Assembly (NCBI GenBank): GCA_963772845.1
Contig: CAVYYW010000024.1
Span: 42,803-106,802 of the forward strand
DNA: 64,000 nucleotides
Reading direction: 5' to 3'
From: CAVYYW01 sp963772845
GTDB taxonomy: Bacteria > Bacillota > Bacilli > Bacillales > Sporolactobacillaceae
In this document: piece by piece, positions 25,113-33,255 of the stretch
Numbering within the stretch: the first letter of the stretch is position 1
Layout: the number at the start of each line of letters is the position of its first letter
Made by a program: the position numbers and the translations under genes
Notes under the pieces: generated by a model
What the model was told of the DNA's origin: nothing
What the model saw: only the letters and a program-made list of their open reading frames with translations
The model's database searches: none

Positions 25113-26003
25113 ATGTTCAACATAAGAGATAACCAGTTGCAGACGTTATGGATTGCACGTGTCGATTACTCAAAAAACAGTGGTGTTAATGCACATACCC
25201 ATAATTTTTATCAGCTCCAGCTAATCATAAATGGCGCAGGAACCGTTGAAATTAACGGTGAGACGTTCCCTATACTTTCTGATCAATGTTATTTATTCAA
25301 AAAAAACACCCAGCACGCTTTTCGTTTCTCATGCGATTCCATTACGATCGACTTTAAATTTGAATTAAATGATGAGCTTGCCCAGTTAATCGATTCCTCT
25401 GATCTGACCGGACCTTGTAAATTGAGTCATATCGCACAGCTTAAACAATTGTTCCAGCTATCCAGTACGAATTTAAGCAGTTCAAACCCTCTGCTTCCCT
25501 ATCGCATTGACGTCGGGCTGAAGAATATCCTGCTCACCATTCTTCAGGACAAGCAGTCACAGGAAAAAACGCAGGAAGCTTTGGTTGATCCCATAGCAGA
25601 AACTGATGAGGATTTTCCAATCGTTCAGTATTTAAAACAGCATCTTCATTTAAAAGTCAATCTAGAAGAAGTCGCCAAACATTTCGGCTTCCATCCTCAC
25701 TATCTCATTGAACTGTTTAAGAAAAAAACAGGTACAACACCGATCCAATACTTGCAATTCCTGCGTCTGGAAAAGGCAAAAGAGTACTTAGAATTCACAA
25801 CTTTATCTGTCTCCGAAATAGCAGACCGAATCGGGTTAACCACACCCTATTTCTCAAGATTATGCTGCGAAAGATTGGGCGTCCCACCTACTCAAATTCG
25901 TGAACAGATGCGTACCGTCGTTGGAAAAGACATTGTCTTAGAAGAAGAATTTTCGACTGTCTCTCAGCCGTCCATTACAGATTTAGAACCCCGTAAATTA
26001 TGA
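25113..26003 (+). CDS. AraC-family regulator of the pentose locus
   Basis: A 296-residue protein with an N-terminal cupin arm (VNAHTHNFYQLQLIINGAGTVEING, about 25-55) and C-terminal double helix-turn-helix (about 190-290): LEEVAKHFGFHPHYLIELFKK and SVSEIADRIGLTTPYFSRL. The ATG at 25113 is preferred because GAAAGGA lies nearby and upstream residues are not conserved-looking. It is divergent from xylB, and flanked on the right by the dehydrogenase, isomerase and carrier genes. A lyxose- or xylulose-responsive activator is the natural inference. Confidence 0.88.
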   Translation: MFNIRDNQLQTLWIARVDYSKNSGVNAHTHNFYQLQLIINGAGTVEINGETFPILSDQCYLFKKNTQHAFRFSCDSITIDFKFELNDELAQLIDSSDLTGPCKLSHIAQLKQLFQLSSTNLSSSNPLLPYRIDVGLKNILLTILQDKQSQEKTQEALVDPIAETDEDFPIVQYLKQHLHLKVNLEEVAKHFGFHPHYLIELFKKKTGTTPIQYLQFLRLEKAKEYLEFTTLSVSEIADRIGLTTPYFSRLCCERLGVPPTQIREQMRTVVGKDIVLEEEFSTVSQPSITDLEPRKL

Positions 26004-26021
26004 AATTACAGGGTTCTTTTT
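25985..26021 (+). terminator. Terminator overlapping the end of the AraC gene
   Basis: AGAACCC...TTAA pairs with TTAC...GGGTTCT, then TTTTTATT. The 5' arm lies inside the last codons. Confidence 0.75.
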
Positions 26022-26046
26022 ATTGCATATAAAACTGATTGGTCAA

Positions 26047-26475
26047 TCAAAGATTCATTTCGATGGTTTTTATAATCTCCTGATATTCCTTTTCACTCAA
26101 GGGACTTGGAGATGTTGATGGTGAATTATCAAATGCCTCGCCCCAGTTCTTACCCTCTTTATACTTTGGAACCAAGTGAAAATGGAGGTGTGAAACGAGA
26201 TCTCCATATATCGCATAATTAATTTTATCCGGCTGAAAAGCAGCATCTATTGCTTTCCCCACCGTAGAAATATCCTCCATAAAAGAATGAAGATCCTGTT
26301 TACTGAGATGAAAAAGCTCAGTCACATGTTCGTGAAAAGCGACAATACATCTGCCTTTATGAGCTTGATCCCTATTAAGGTAAACCGTTGAAGCTTGCAG
26401 GCTTTTAATCTCGATCATTCGGCTCTGCAATTGTGAGTCCTTCGTGCAATAAAAACAATCGGTTTCACGGATCAC
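26047..26475 (-). CDS. HIT-family nucleotide hydrolase
   Basis: A 142-residue histidine-triad protein. CFYC near the start (about 7-10) resembles a zinc pair, GRCIVAFHEHVTEL (about 42-55) is the central strand-helix, and HLHFHLVPK (about 95-103) is the HxHxHxx catalytic triad. The family hydrolyses nucleoside phosphoramidates or dinucleotides. GTG start with AAGGCGG upstream. It lies 13 bases after the dehydrogenase gene on the same strand, so it is cotranscribed with the sugar locus; a role in that pathway is not obvious. Confidence 0.9.
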   Translation of the reverse strand: MIRETDCFYCTKDSQLQSRMIEIKSLQASTVYLNRDQAHKGRCIVAFHEHVTELFHLSKQDLHSFMEDISTVGKAIDAAFQPDKINYAIYGDLVSHLHFHLVPKYKEGKNWGEAFDNSPSTSPSPLSEKEYQEIIKTIEMNL

Positions 26476-26488
26476 GGATCACACCGCC

Positions 26489-27535
26489 TTATTGTTCGAC
26501 TTTTGATTTCACTTCACAGTCGATCATGACGTGAATAATATCGCCTTTGCGTGTGTTGCGCAATTTGAAGGCCTCAGCAATATCTTCTAATGGAAAGATA
26601 TGCGTGATTGTTTCTTTTGTATTAATCAGCCCGTCTAGAACGATTCGCTTTCCTTCTTCAAAAAAGCGTCTATTGTCAATATCCCGTTTAGGCTCTGTGG
26701 ATAAAATGTCTAATCTTTTTTTGTGGATTTTGAAAAAATCGATGGGTTCATGGCTTGTTCCAATACAGCCGTACATAACAATCCGCCCATTCTGTGCCGC
26801 TGCATCAATGGCATCAACCATTCCAGACCCTTCAAGTAAGCATGGAATAACAACGTCAAATCCATCAGGAAAATCTTCACCTACAATGTCCATCGTCTTT
26901 GTTTCTGAACTTGGTAGTTTGTACGTATGTGTAGCCCCGTATTTCTTCGCAAGAGCCAGCTTCTCATCAAACAAATCTGTAACGACCAAGTTTCTTGGAC
27001 TGAATAAATTGATAACCTGGGTCATCGCAAGACCACTTACACCTTGCCCCATGATCAGAACATTTTTATTTGGAGAAATCTCTGAACGTTCAGCCGTATG
27101 AAGCAATGGCGGCAGCACTTCAATTAGAGATCCTTCAATTAACGGAAATTCTTTTGGCAGGGTCTTCACTGCAAAAGGACTGCAGCACACATATTCTGCA
27201 AAGGCACCCCACACGTATCGCAATGCGACATGATCGCCTTCTTTTAAACCAATCACATTTTCACCAACTTTATCGATAACGCCCGCTACCTCATGACCTA
27301 ATCGTGTCGGGTAACTTAGAAATTCCGGCTCCCGTACCCCGCGATAGACTTCTAAGTCACTTCCGCAAATCCCTACCCACTTTACTTTTATTCGAACTTC
27401 TCCTTCTTTTGGTTCTGGTATTAACGCCCTTCTTATAGAAATTTCTCCGATATCGTCCATTACTGCACACATTTGTGTGTCTGTTCCGTCTCTATCAACT
27501 AACTCCATTGATGGAACGGTCATTTTTTGCACCAT
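26489..27535 (-). CDS. Zinc-type sugar/polyol dehydrogenase lacking the structural-zinc lobe
   Basis: A 348-residue medium-chain dehydrogenase. The catalytic zinc region is present (VGICGSDLEVYRG, GHEVAGVIDKVGENV), and the Rossmann fold reads LIMGQGVSGLAMTQVINL. At about 105-120, where most relatives carry four cysteines for a structural zinc, it has GDHVALRYVWGAFAEYVCC, so that lobe is missing. Start ATG behind AGGAGGG. It is divergent from the lyxose isomerase gene and beside xylB, so a pentitol oxidation producing D-xylulose (for example D-arabitol or xylitol) is a reasonable inference, not proven. Confidence 0.85.
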   Translation of the reverse strand: MVQKMTVPSMELVDRDGTDTQMCAVMDDIGEISIRRALIPEPKEGEVRIKVKWVGICGSDLEVYRGVREPEFLSYPTRLGHEVAGVIDKVGENVIGLKEGDHVALRYVWGAFAEYVCCSPFAVKTLPKEFPLIEGSLIEVLPPLLHTAERSEISPNKNVLIMGQGVSGLAMTQVINLFSPRNLVVTDLFDEKLALAKKYGATHTYKLPSSETKTMDIVGEDFPDGFDVVIPCLLEGSGMVDAIDAAAQNGRIVMYGCIGTSHEPIDFFKIHKKRLDILSTEPKRDIDNRRFFEEGKRIVLDGLINTKETITHIFPLEDIAEAFKLRNTRKGDIIHVMIDCEVKSKVEQ

Positions 27536-27699
27536 ATATATACCCTCCTAGAAATGAATGAATGTATGTTGTGCTCTTTTTCTAGTTAATAATTCCAGTA
27601 TAAGGGATTGCATCTTTGACATCCATATCGAAAATACACTTATACATTTTCAAAACTCATGTGTTGCTTTCAAATAAATTCCTTTGTCGATTAATTCTT

Positions 27700-27713
27700 A
27701 ATTACCGTTAACA
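27700..27713. promoter_or_regulatory. Weak cre-like site in the divergent lyxose control region
   Basis: AATTACCGTTAACA reads on the minus strand as TGTTAACGGTAATT. It matches the TGWNANCGNTNWCA catabolite-response consensus except at its last two positions. It lies between the dehydrogenase and lyxose isomerase genes, where CcpA control would be expected. Confidence 0.25.
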
Positions 27714-27789
27714 AGATATGCATTTTAGATATCGCTTACCTTTCTTTTACTAGATACAATTAACCAAACGATATGAAAGGGGTTACATT

Positions 27790-28335
27790 ATGATTAATCA
27801 GAAAACATATGAAGAGATACGAACAGAGTCACTAAAACTGTTAGATAACGCTGGAATTATTCTATCGACTGAAGAAATACAAGCCTTTGAAATCGCTGAC
27901 TTTGGTCTTAACCGTATTCGAGAGTTCGGTCTTCAGTTAGTTGTTTATGTCAACACAGACCGCTACTGCGCGAAGGAGCTAGTTTTGCTGCCAAGACAAA
28001 CCTGTCCGGAACACGTGCACCCTCCCATTGGCGAGTCGCCAGGAAAGGAAGAAACGTTTCGATGCCGAAAAGGTTCCGTTTTTCTATATGTACCGGGCCA
28101 AAAAACAGAAAACCCTCACTCTGTATTGCCAAAGGGGCGTGAGGAATACTTCACCGTTTGGAATGAAATTATCCTTAACCCCGGCGAACAATACACCATC
28201 CCACCTAATACACCTCACTGGTTCCAGGCAGGCGATGATGGCGCAGTCATCTCGGAATTTTCTTCTACCAGCACAGATGAAAATGATATTTTTATTGACC
28301 CTGAAATTAATCGGACACCTGTCATTGCAGATTAA
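27790..28335 (+). CDS. D-lyxose isomerase (cupin, YdaE type)
   Basis: A 181-residue cupin metalloenzyme interconverting D-lyxose and D-xylulose. From memory it closely matches B. subtilis YdaE: GLQLVVYVNTDRYCAKELVL (about 46-65), CPEHVHPP with two metal His (about 71-78), ETFRCR with the metal Glu, and PPNTPHWFQAG with the third His. The C-terminal SSTSTDENDIFIDPEI is characteristic. ATG behind AAAGGGG. It is first gene of an operon with the MFS carrier 36 bases downstream; the product feeds xylB. Confidence 0.92.
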   Translation: MINQKTYEEIRTESLKLLDNAGIILSTEEIQAFEIADFGLNRIREFGLQLVVYVNTDRYCAKELVLLPRQTCPEHVHPPIGESPGKEETFRCRKGSVFLYVPGQKTENPHSVLPKGREEYFTVWNEIILNPGEQYTIPPNTPHWFQAGDDGAVISEFSSTSTDENDIFIDPEINRTPVIAD

Positions 28336-28371
28336 GGACGCCATTTAAGGATAACTTGGGAGGGAATTAAC

Positions 28372-29700
28372 ATGAATGCTTCATTATCACTGGAAAAACG
28401 AACAATTAGGAAAGTGACGCTTCGAATTATTCCTTATATGTTCATAGCATATCTGGTCTCTTTTTTGGATCGCGTTAGTGTTTCATATGCCGCAATAGGC
28501 GGAATGGATAAAGCTCTAAACCTTACCAGTACAGCCTTTGGCTTAATTTCAGGAATCTTTTTTCTCGGATATTTCCTTTGCGAAGCACCGAGTAACGTCT
28601 TCATGTACAAAATAGGACCAAGGAAATGGATTGGCAGGATTCTAATTACATGGGGTGCTGTTACGATTGTTACCGCTTTTGCCAGCACTGCAACCCATCT
28701 CTATATATTCCGGTTTCTTCTAGGGGTAGCGGAAGCAGGCTTCTTCCCCGGCATGATTCTATATATCACGTATTGGTTTAGAGCAAAAGAGCGAGCGAAG
28801 GCCGTAGCACTCTTTATGATTGCACCGCCTATCGCTAATGTCGTGGGTGCCCCGCTGTCCAACTGGATCGTCGATAATATCCATGGCCTCGGCATGCCAG
28901 GCTGGCGCTGGATTTTTGTAATCACTGGTATCCCAGCCATTCTTCTCGGGTTAGTGACCTTCTTCTATTTAACAGATCGGCCTGAAAATGCAAAATGGTT
29001 ATCGACTGAAGAAAAAGATTGGCTTGCCGGAGAATTAAAAAAAGAGCAAGAAGCAAAATTAACTTCAAAAAAATATTCCATTAAAAACGTGTTAAAGGAT
29101 TCCAAGGTTTGGCGGTTTGCATTAATCAACTTTACTTATGTAGTTGGTCTATATGGCCTCAACTTTTGGATGCCGCAGATTATCAAGTCCTTGTCCAAGC
29201 TCTTTTCAAACACCCAAGTAAGCATGATTACTATGATTCCCTATCTCATTGGTGCCATTGCGATGGTCATCATGGCTCGCCATTCTGATCGTACGGGAGA
29301 AAGAAAATATCATGCAGCCATAGCCCCAATCATTGGATCGCTCGGATTACTGGGCATGCTCGTATCACCAAATGCCTTTACATCCATTATTATGATTTCA
29401 TTAGCAACTGCTGGACTATACAGCTTCTCAGGCCCTTACTGGGCATTAACGACATCGTTTTTCACAGCAGAAGCTGCTGCACTGGGGATTGGTATCATTA
29501 ATTCAATCGGTAACCTTGGCGGGTTTTTCGGTCCCTATGTCATCGGCATGCTAAATGACAAGACAGGAACTGTTACATTCGGCTTAGGCTTTGTAAGTCT
29601 TATTCTGTTTGTAACTGCCGTACAGGTTATTTTTATTAAGAAAAGAAAAGCTGAACCGCAAGCCGGCCAGATTCCTTTTCCTCATAAAAATGTACAATAA
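28372..29700 (+). CDS. MFS sugar/sugar-acid carrier (ACS family)
   Basis: A 442-residue twelve-helix transporter of the anion:cation symporter group (tartrate/galactonate type). It has RIIPYMFIAYLVSFLDRVSVSYA in the first helix region, the GYFLCEAPSNVFMYKIGPRKW loop, and RFLLGVAEAGFFPGM in helix 4. The start has GGGAGG eight bases upstream, and it follows the lyxose isomerase gene directly. Context suggests uptake of D-lyxose or a related pentose/pentonate, although family members usually carry organic acids. Confidence 0.85.
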   Translation: MNASLSLEKRTIRKVTLRIIPYMFIAYLVSFLDRVSVSYAAIGGMDKALNLTSTAFGLISGIFFLGYFLCEAPSNVFMYKIGPRKWIGRILITWGAVTIVTAFASTATHLYIFRFLLGVAEAGFFPGMILYITYWFRAKERAKAVALFMIAPPIANVVGAPLSNWIVDNIHGLGMPGWRWIFVITGIPAILLGLVTFFYLTDRPENAKWLSTEEKDWLAGELKKEQEAKLTSKKYSIKNVLKDSKVWRFALINFTYVVGLYGLNFWMPQIIKSLSKLFSNTQVSMITMIPYLIGAIAMVIMARHSDRTGERKYHAAIAPIIGSLGLLGMLVSPNAFTSIIMISLATAGLYSFSGPYWALTTSFFTAEAAALGIGIINSIGNLGGFFGPYVIGMLNDKTGTVTFGLGFVSLILFVTAVQVIFIKKRKAEPQAGQIPFPHKNVQ

Positions 29701-29734
29701 ACAAATACCCTAATGTAATAGCTATTAATCCTGG

Positions 29735-29930
29735 TGACTGAGGCAATTGAAAAAGTCCACTGCTGTATCGGGGTTGTTGATTTTCTCTCTAGGCTGCTCG
29801 CTTTCCACGGGCACGTGCTGGTCCCGTTGGAGTCTCGCTCCCACTTCTGATCACGTGGCGCCTTAAATTTTCCAGAAGCTTCGCCGAGCAAGCGGATTCC
29901 TCATTTTCACATCGTGGACTTTTTCAGTCC
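29735..29930 (-). repeat. Dispersed composite repeat, copy G (inverted)
   Basis: It reads on the minus strand as GAGACTCCAACGGGA, GGAAAGCGAGCAGCCTAGAG, AAATCAACAACC and GTGGACTTTTTCA. A second GTGGACTTTTTCAGT at 29914-29928 in plus orientation makes the two ends inverted. The gap 29701-30043 holds nothing else but terminators. Confidence 0.8.
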
Positions 29931-29936
29931 CCCCTG

Positions 29937-29967
29937 GTGACTTCGGTGTAGTACCGGAGTCACTTTT
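29937..29967 (+). terminator. Terminator after the lyxose operon
   Basis: GTGACTTCGGT pairs with ACCGGAGTCAC (one wobble), then TTTT. Confidence 0.75.
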
Positions 29968-30008
29968 GTGATCTGATTAAATTGCGCGAGGGTAAACAGT
30001 CTTAACGT

Positions 30009-30034
30009 AAAAAAGGAGCGGTTCGCCCGCTCCT
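30009..30034 (-). terminator. Terminator of the cytochrome P450 gene
   Basis: GGAGCGG/CCGCTCC stem with a GCGAA-type loop on the minus strand, followed by six T, ten bases after the P450 stop. Confidence 0.85.
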
Positions 30035-30043
30035 CTCCTTATT

Positions 30044-31249
30044 TCACTTAAATGCGATGCGAAGTTTCTCCAAACTGCGCATCATCATGCCTGGCCGCCA
30101 GTGGATGTCATCATCTGCATCGGCTAGCGTCAATTCATCATATGAATCGAGCAGTGTCCGGAAAGCGACTTTTGCTTCCATCCGAGCAAGCGGTGCACCA
30201 AGACAAAAGTGGATGCCTTTTCCAAATGCGAAGTGCTTGATGTTCGGTCGCGAGATGTCAAAAGCGTCCCCCTCCTCGTACACCGCCTCATCGCGGTTTA
30301 CCGAGGCAAGCGAGATGAAGATCGCATCCCCTCTGCTGATTTTTTGCCCATCCCAGTCCATATCCTCAGCCGCATAACGAACCGGCGCAATTTCCACCGG
30401 ACTATGATAGCGCAGGCTTTCCTCAATCATATTGTCCAGCAGATCTGGATTCTCTCTCAGCTTTTTCAGCTGGTCCGGATTTTTTAACAGCGCATACAGC
30501 CCGTTCGTAATCAGATTAACCGTGGTCTCATGCCCCGCAACAATCAGAAGAAACACGTTCGAAATCAGTTCCTGTTCCGTCAAATGATCCCCTTCCTCGT
30601 GGGCTGCGATCAACAGGCTGATCAGCCGGTCATCCGGATTTTTGCGCTTCACGTCAATCAACTCACGGATATAGCCGACAAAAGCATTAATGCTTTCCTG
30701 ATTTTCTTTCATTTTCGTTTGATCGTTCGCCGCCTGGACGATCATCTGCGACCATTCATGAAATTTATGCCTGTCATCGGCAGGAATCCCGAGCATATTG
30801 CTGATCACTTCAATCGGCAATGGCAGAGCAAAATCGCTGACCACGTCCATCTCGGCCTTGCCTTCCACTTTTGAAAGCAGGTCATCTGTGATCTTCTGAA
30901 TTTCCTCTTCCATTTGCGCAATCATCTTAGGAGTAAAAGCTTTAGCAACTAGACGGCGGGTCCGCGTATGGTCAGGAGGATCGCTTGAGAGCATGTTTTC
31001 CGCCAAAAACGCGCCGTTTTCAAGAAAATAACCTGCATCCGGATCAATGTTCTTATAGTCCTTAATAACCTTTGGATTCTTGAAAATTTCCTGCGCTTCC
31101 TGGTGACGTGTCACGAGCCACGCATTTAAGCCGCTTGGCAGTTCAAACGCTAGAACAGGCTGGCTTGCCCGCAGCTGTCTGTAAATATCATACGAATTCT
31201 TCTTGAACGACGTTGAAAAAAAGTCGACATCTTTTGCTGAAATTGTCAA
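30044..31249 (-). CDS. Cytochrome P450 (bacterial class, CYP107/CYP109-like)
   Basis: A 401-residue soluble haem monooxygenase. The I-helix oxygen motif is AGHETT (about 238-243), the K-helix ExxR is EESLR (about 278-282), and the haem loop is FGKGIHFCLGAPLAR with the axial Cys near 350. HTRTRRLVAKAFTP (about 93-106) is the C-helix haem propionate contact. It starts at TTG 31249 nine bases after AAAGGGG. No ferredoxin or reductase gene is adjacent, and no biosynthetic cluster surrounds it, so it probably oxidises a fatty acid, steroid-like or xenobiotic substrate with electron donors from elsewhere. Confidence 0.93.
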   Translation of the reverse strand: MTISAKDVDFFSTSFKKNSYDIYRQLRASQPVLAFELPSGLNAWLVTRHQEAQEIFKNPKVIKDYKNIDPDAGYFLENGAFLAENMLSSDPPDHTRTRRLVAKAFTPKMIAQMEEEIQKITDDLLSKVEGKAEMDVVSDFALPLPIEVISNMLGIPADDRHKFHEWSQMIVQAANDQTKMKENQESINAFVGYIRELIDVKRKNPDDRLISLLIAAHEEGDHLTEQELISNVFLLIVAGHETTVNLITNGLYALLKNPDQLKKLRENPDLLDNMIEESLRYHSPVEIAPVRYAAEDMDWDGQKISRGDAIFISLASVNRDEAVYEEGDAFDISRPNIKHFAFGKGIHFCLGAPLARMEAKVAFRTLLDSYDELTLADADDDIHWRPGMMMRSLEKLRIAFK

Positions 31250-31387
31250 TGTAAAGAACCCCTTTCAAACACGGATAAGAAGTCATGTTTTTTTGAAAAT
31301 CTGCTTTATTTGAATTATGACCAGTATAACGATAAGTACCAGACCTTGGAAAGTTTCTTTAGTCCTTATTCTATAAAATAAAGAAAA

Positions 31388-31492
31388 CTTGGCTTTTCGC
31401 CAAGCCATTAATGGCGAAAGCCTTAGGTGCTCTTATACTTTATTTAGCTTAAAGTATAGAAAAAGAAAGAAGTCAATTACGGCTTCTTTCCC
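31388..31492. other. Two hairpins in the P450-proB gap
   Basis: GGCTTTTCGCC with GGCGAAAGCC (about 31393-31423), and GAAAGAAG with CTTCTTTC (about 31465-31492). They look like terminators without a gene. The rest of the 31250-32090 gap holds the repeat at 31566 and the proB promoter. Confidence 0.4.
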
Positions 31493-31565
31493 ACTTTTTT
31501 TGTTTCTGTTTTATTTGATCGAGCATTAATTGCTAATTGGTAGGAATCGTTAGCTATTTGTCAAG

Positions 31566-31692
31566 TTGATTGAAGCGTAAGGTGGCGACTCCTGCGGGAA
31601 TAGCTTGAGCTGAAGACCCCGCAGACGCGCAGCGGCGAGGAGGCTGATGCCAAGCCCGCGGAAAGCGTCCACCTGAAGCGGAAATCAACAGA
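31566..31692 (+). repeat. Second-class dispersed repeat (GGTGGCGACTCCTGCGGGA type)
   Basis: It reads GGTGGCGACTCCTGCGGGA, GAGCTGAAGACCCCGCAG, GGCGAGGAGGCTGA, CCCGCGGAAAGCG and CACCTGAAGCGGAAATC. It shares the GGAAAGCG and GCGGAAATCAAC ends with the main family but has a different centre. I recall similar elements from many Bacillaceae genomes. Confidence 0.75.
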
Positions 31693-32013
31693 GTTCGCAT
31701 TAAAATTCAATGCGCGACATTCTGACCTTCTTTTTCCACACCATATTTCAATGACTCGAGCAGCAATAAATGCTTTATGGACACACACATCTCTCCCTTT
31801 CATTTTATAACTATTCAAAGGGTAGGAATAACATGATAAATAGATAAATAAGGATAATTATTCATTTAATTTCAAAAATGGATCAAATTCCACTTGTCAT
31901 ATTTAAGCATCTGTCCCCATTCATCCTCCTCTCCCTTTATCAGGCTTCAATATAGCCATAAAAGACGCTCTAAAAGCTGATTCTTCCCGTATCCTTCCTA
32001 TTGCGCAAATGCC

Positions 32014-32041
32014 TTGAAAGTCATTTTTTATTTGTTATACT
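32014..32041 (+). promoter_or_regulatory. Sigma-A promoter of proBA
   Basis: TTGAAA (32014-32019), 16-base spacer, TATACT (32036-32041). No T-box or other leader fits in the 50 bases before the ATG. Confidence 0.7.
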
Positions 32042-32094
32042 CGATACTAATAATCCTGTGTAATCAAAGAAAGTAAGCAACTAGGAGTGAAATG

Positions 32095-33228
32095 ATGAGT
32101 GAAACAAAGCGAATTGTCATAAAAATAGGAAGCAGTTCATTAACGAGCCGGCTGGGCGATATTAGCCGCCGCAAGCTGGAAAGATTGGTGAACGATGTTG
32201 TCATGCTAAAAGATGAAGGTCATGAAGTCTTGCTCGTTTCTTCAGGAGCCGTTGCAGCGGGGTATCGCAGACTCGGATTCCTCGAACGGCCGACAGACCT
32301 TGCCGAGAAACAGGCTGCAGCTTCTATTGGTCAAGGACTTTTAATGGAGTCTTACTCTGAAATGTTCTTCTCCCATGGCTATACCGCTTCACAAATTTTG
32401 ATTACGAGAAGTGACTTTTCAGATCGAAAAAGATACAACAATGCCCGGAACACGATGAATGTTCTGTTGGAGAGAGGCATCGTGCCGATCGTTAACGAAA
32501 ACGATACGGTTACCGTTGAACGCTTGAAATTCGGAGACAACGACACCCTTTCTGCTAAGGTTGCGGCCTCGGTTGGCGCAGATCAGCTAATCATTCTTTC
32601 AGATATCGACGGCTTGTACAGTGCAGATCCCCGATCAAACCCGGATGCTGAACTGTTGGAGCATGTCCATGAAATTACACCTGAAATTGAAGCATCAGCA
32701 GGCGAACCTGGAAGTTCAGTGGGGACAGGCGGTATGCGTTCAAAAATAGACGCGGTTAAAATCGCGATGACAGCCGGCATTCCTTCCTTTTTGGGATCGG
32801 CTACAACACCTGAAATCATTATTGACGCAGTTCATCAGACAGCGAAAGGTACCTACTTCACACCTGAAGGCGCTGCTGAGCTGGATAACAAAAAACAATG
32901 GATCGCATTTAACTCCGGGCCTGAAGGCGAAGTCATTGTTACGGGTGAGGCCAGTGCGGATATCGCTGAGGAAGAACGCAGTCTTCATCCACGCGGCGTC
33001 CATTATGTTAAAGGTCACTTTAAGCCAGGTGCCGTCGTAAAAATCACGGATATTCAAGGGGACGAAATCGGACTCGGTGTCACGAATTACTCCTCTAAAG
33101 ATTTAAAACAAATCAAAGGGCTTTCTTCAGAAGAGATTGCCGACAATATTGGAATAAAAGTGCAGGAAGCGATTCACATCAACGATCTTGTTTGTCATAA
33201 TCACCTGCCATTACCACTTAGACAATAA
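32095..33228 (+). CDS. proB: Glutamate 5-kinase
   Basis: First enzyme of proline synthesis, phosphorylating glutamate at the gamma carboxylate. It has an amino-acid kinase domain (about 1-255) with IGSSSL, VSSGAVAAG and the VGTGGMRSKIDAVKIA motif, then a C-terminal PUA domain (about 275-360, HPRGVHYVKGHFKPG). ATG 32095 (spacing 7 from AGGAG) is preferred to ATG 32092 (spacing 4). It is cotranscribed with proA, whose Shine-Dalgarno sequence starts ten bases after the stop. Confidence 0.96.
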   Translation: MSETKRIVIKIGSSSLTSRLGDISRRKLERLVNDVVMLKDEGHEVLLVSSGAVAAGYRRLGFLERPTDLAEKQAAASIGQGLLMESYSEMFFSHGYTASQILITRSDFSDRKRYNNARNTMNVLLERGIVPIVNENDTVTVERLKFGDNDTLSAKVAASVGADQLIILSDIDGLYSADPRSNPDAELLEHVHEITPEIEASAGEPGSSVGTGGMRSKIDAVKIAMTAGIPSFLGSATTPEIIIDAVHQTAKGTYFTPEGAAELDNKKQWIAFNSGPEGEVIVTGEASADIAEEERSLHPRGVHYVKGHFKPGAVVKITDIQGDEIGLGVTNYSSKDLKQIKGLSSEEIADNIGIKVQEAIHINDLVCHNHLPLPLRQ

Positions 33229-33237
33229 AAATTTTTC

Positions 33238-33255
33238 AGGAGGCGGTTCACCATT
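33238..33255 (+). promoter_or_regulatory. Shine-Dalgarno pointing to an ATT start of proA
   Basis: AGGAGG at 33238-33243 is nine bases before in-frame ATT 33253-33255. The first conventional start, GTG 33271, is 27 bases away. No ATG, GTG or TTG lies in the proper window. Confidence 0.6.

Noticed and set aside
31707..31790. A 25-residue minus-strand frame starting GTG or ATG near AAAGGGAGAG
   Set aside because: Binding-site spacing is plausible only for GTG, no terminator or homologue is recognisable, and it abuts the second-class repeat. Too little to call a gene.
31850..32094. Possible T-box before proB
   Set aside because: No AGUA, T-box sequence or terminator was found; the promoter lies only about 50 bases before the start.
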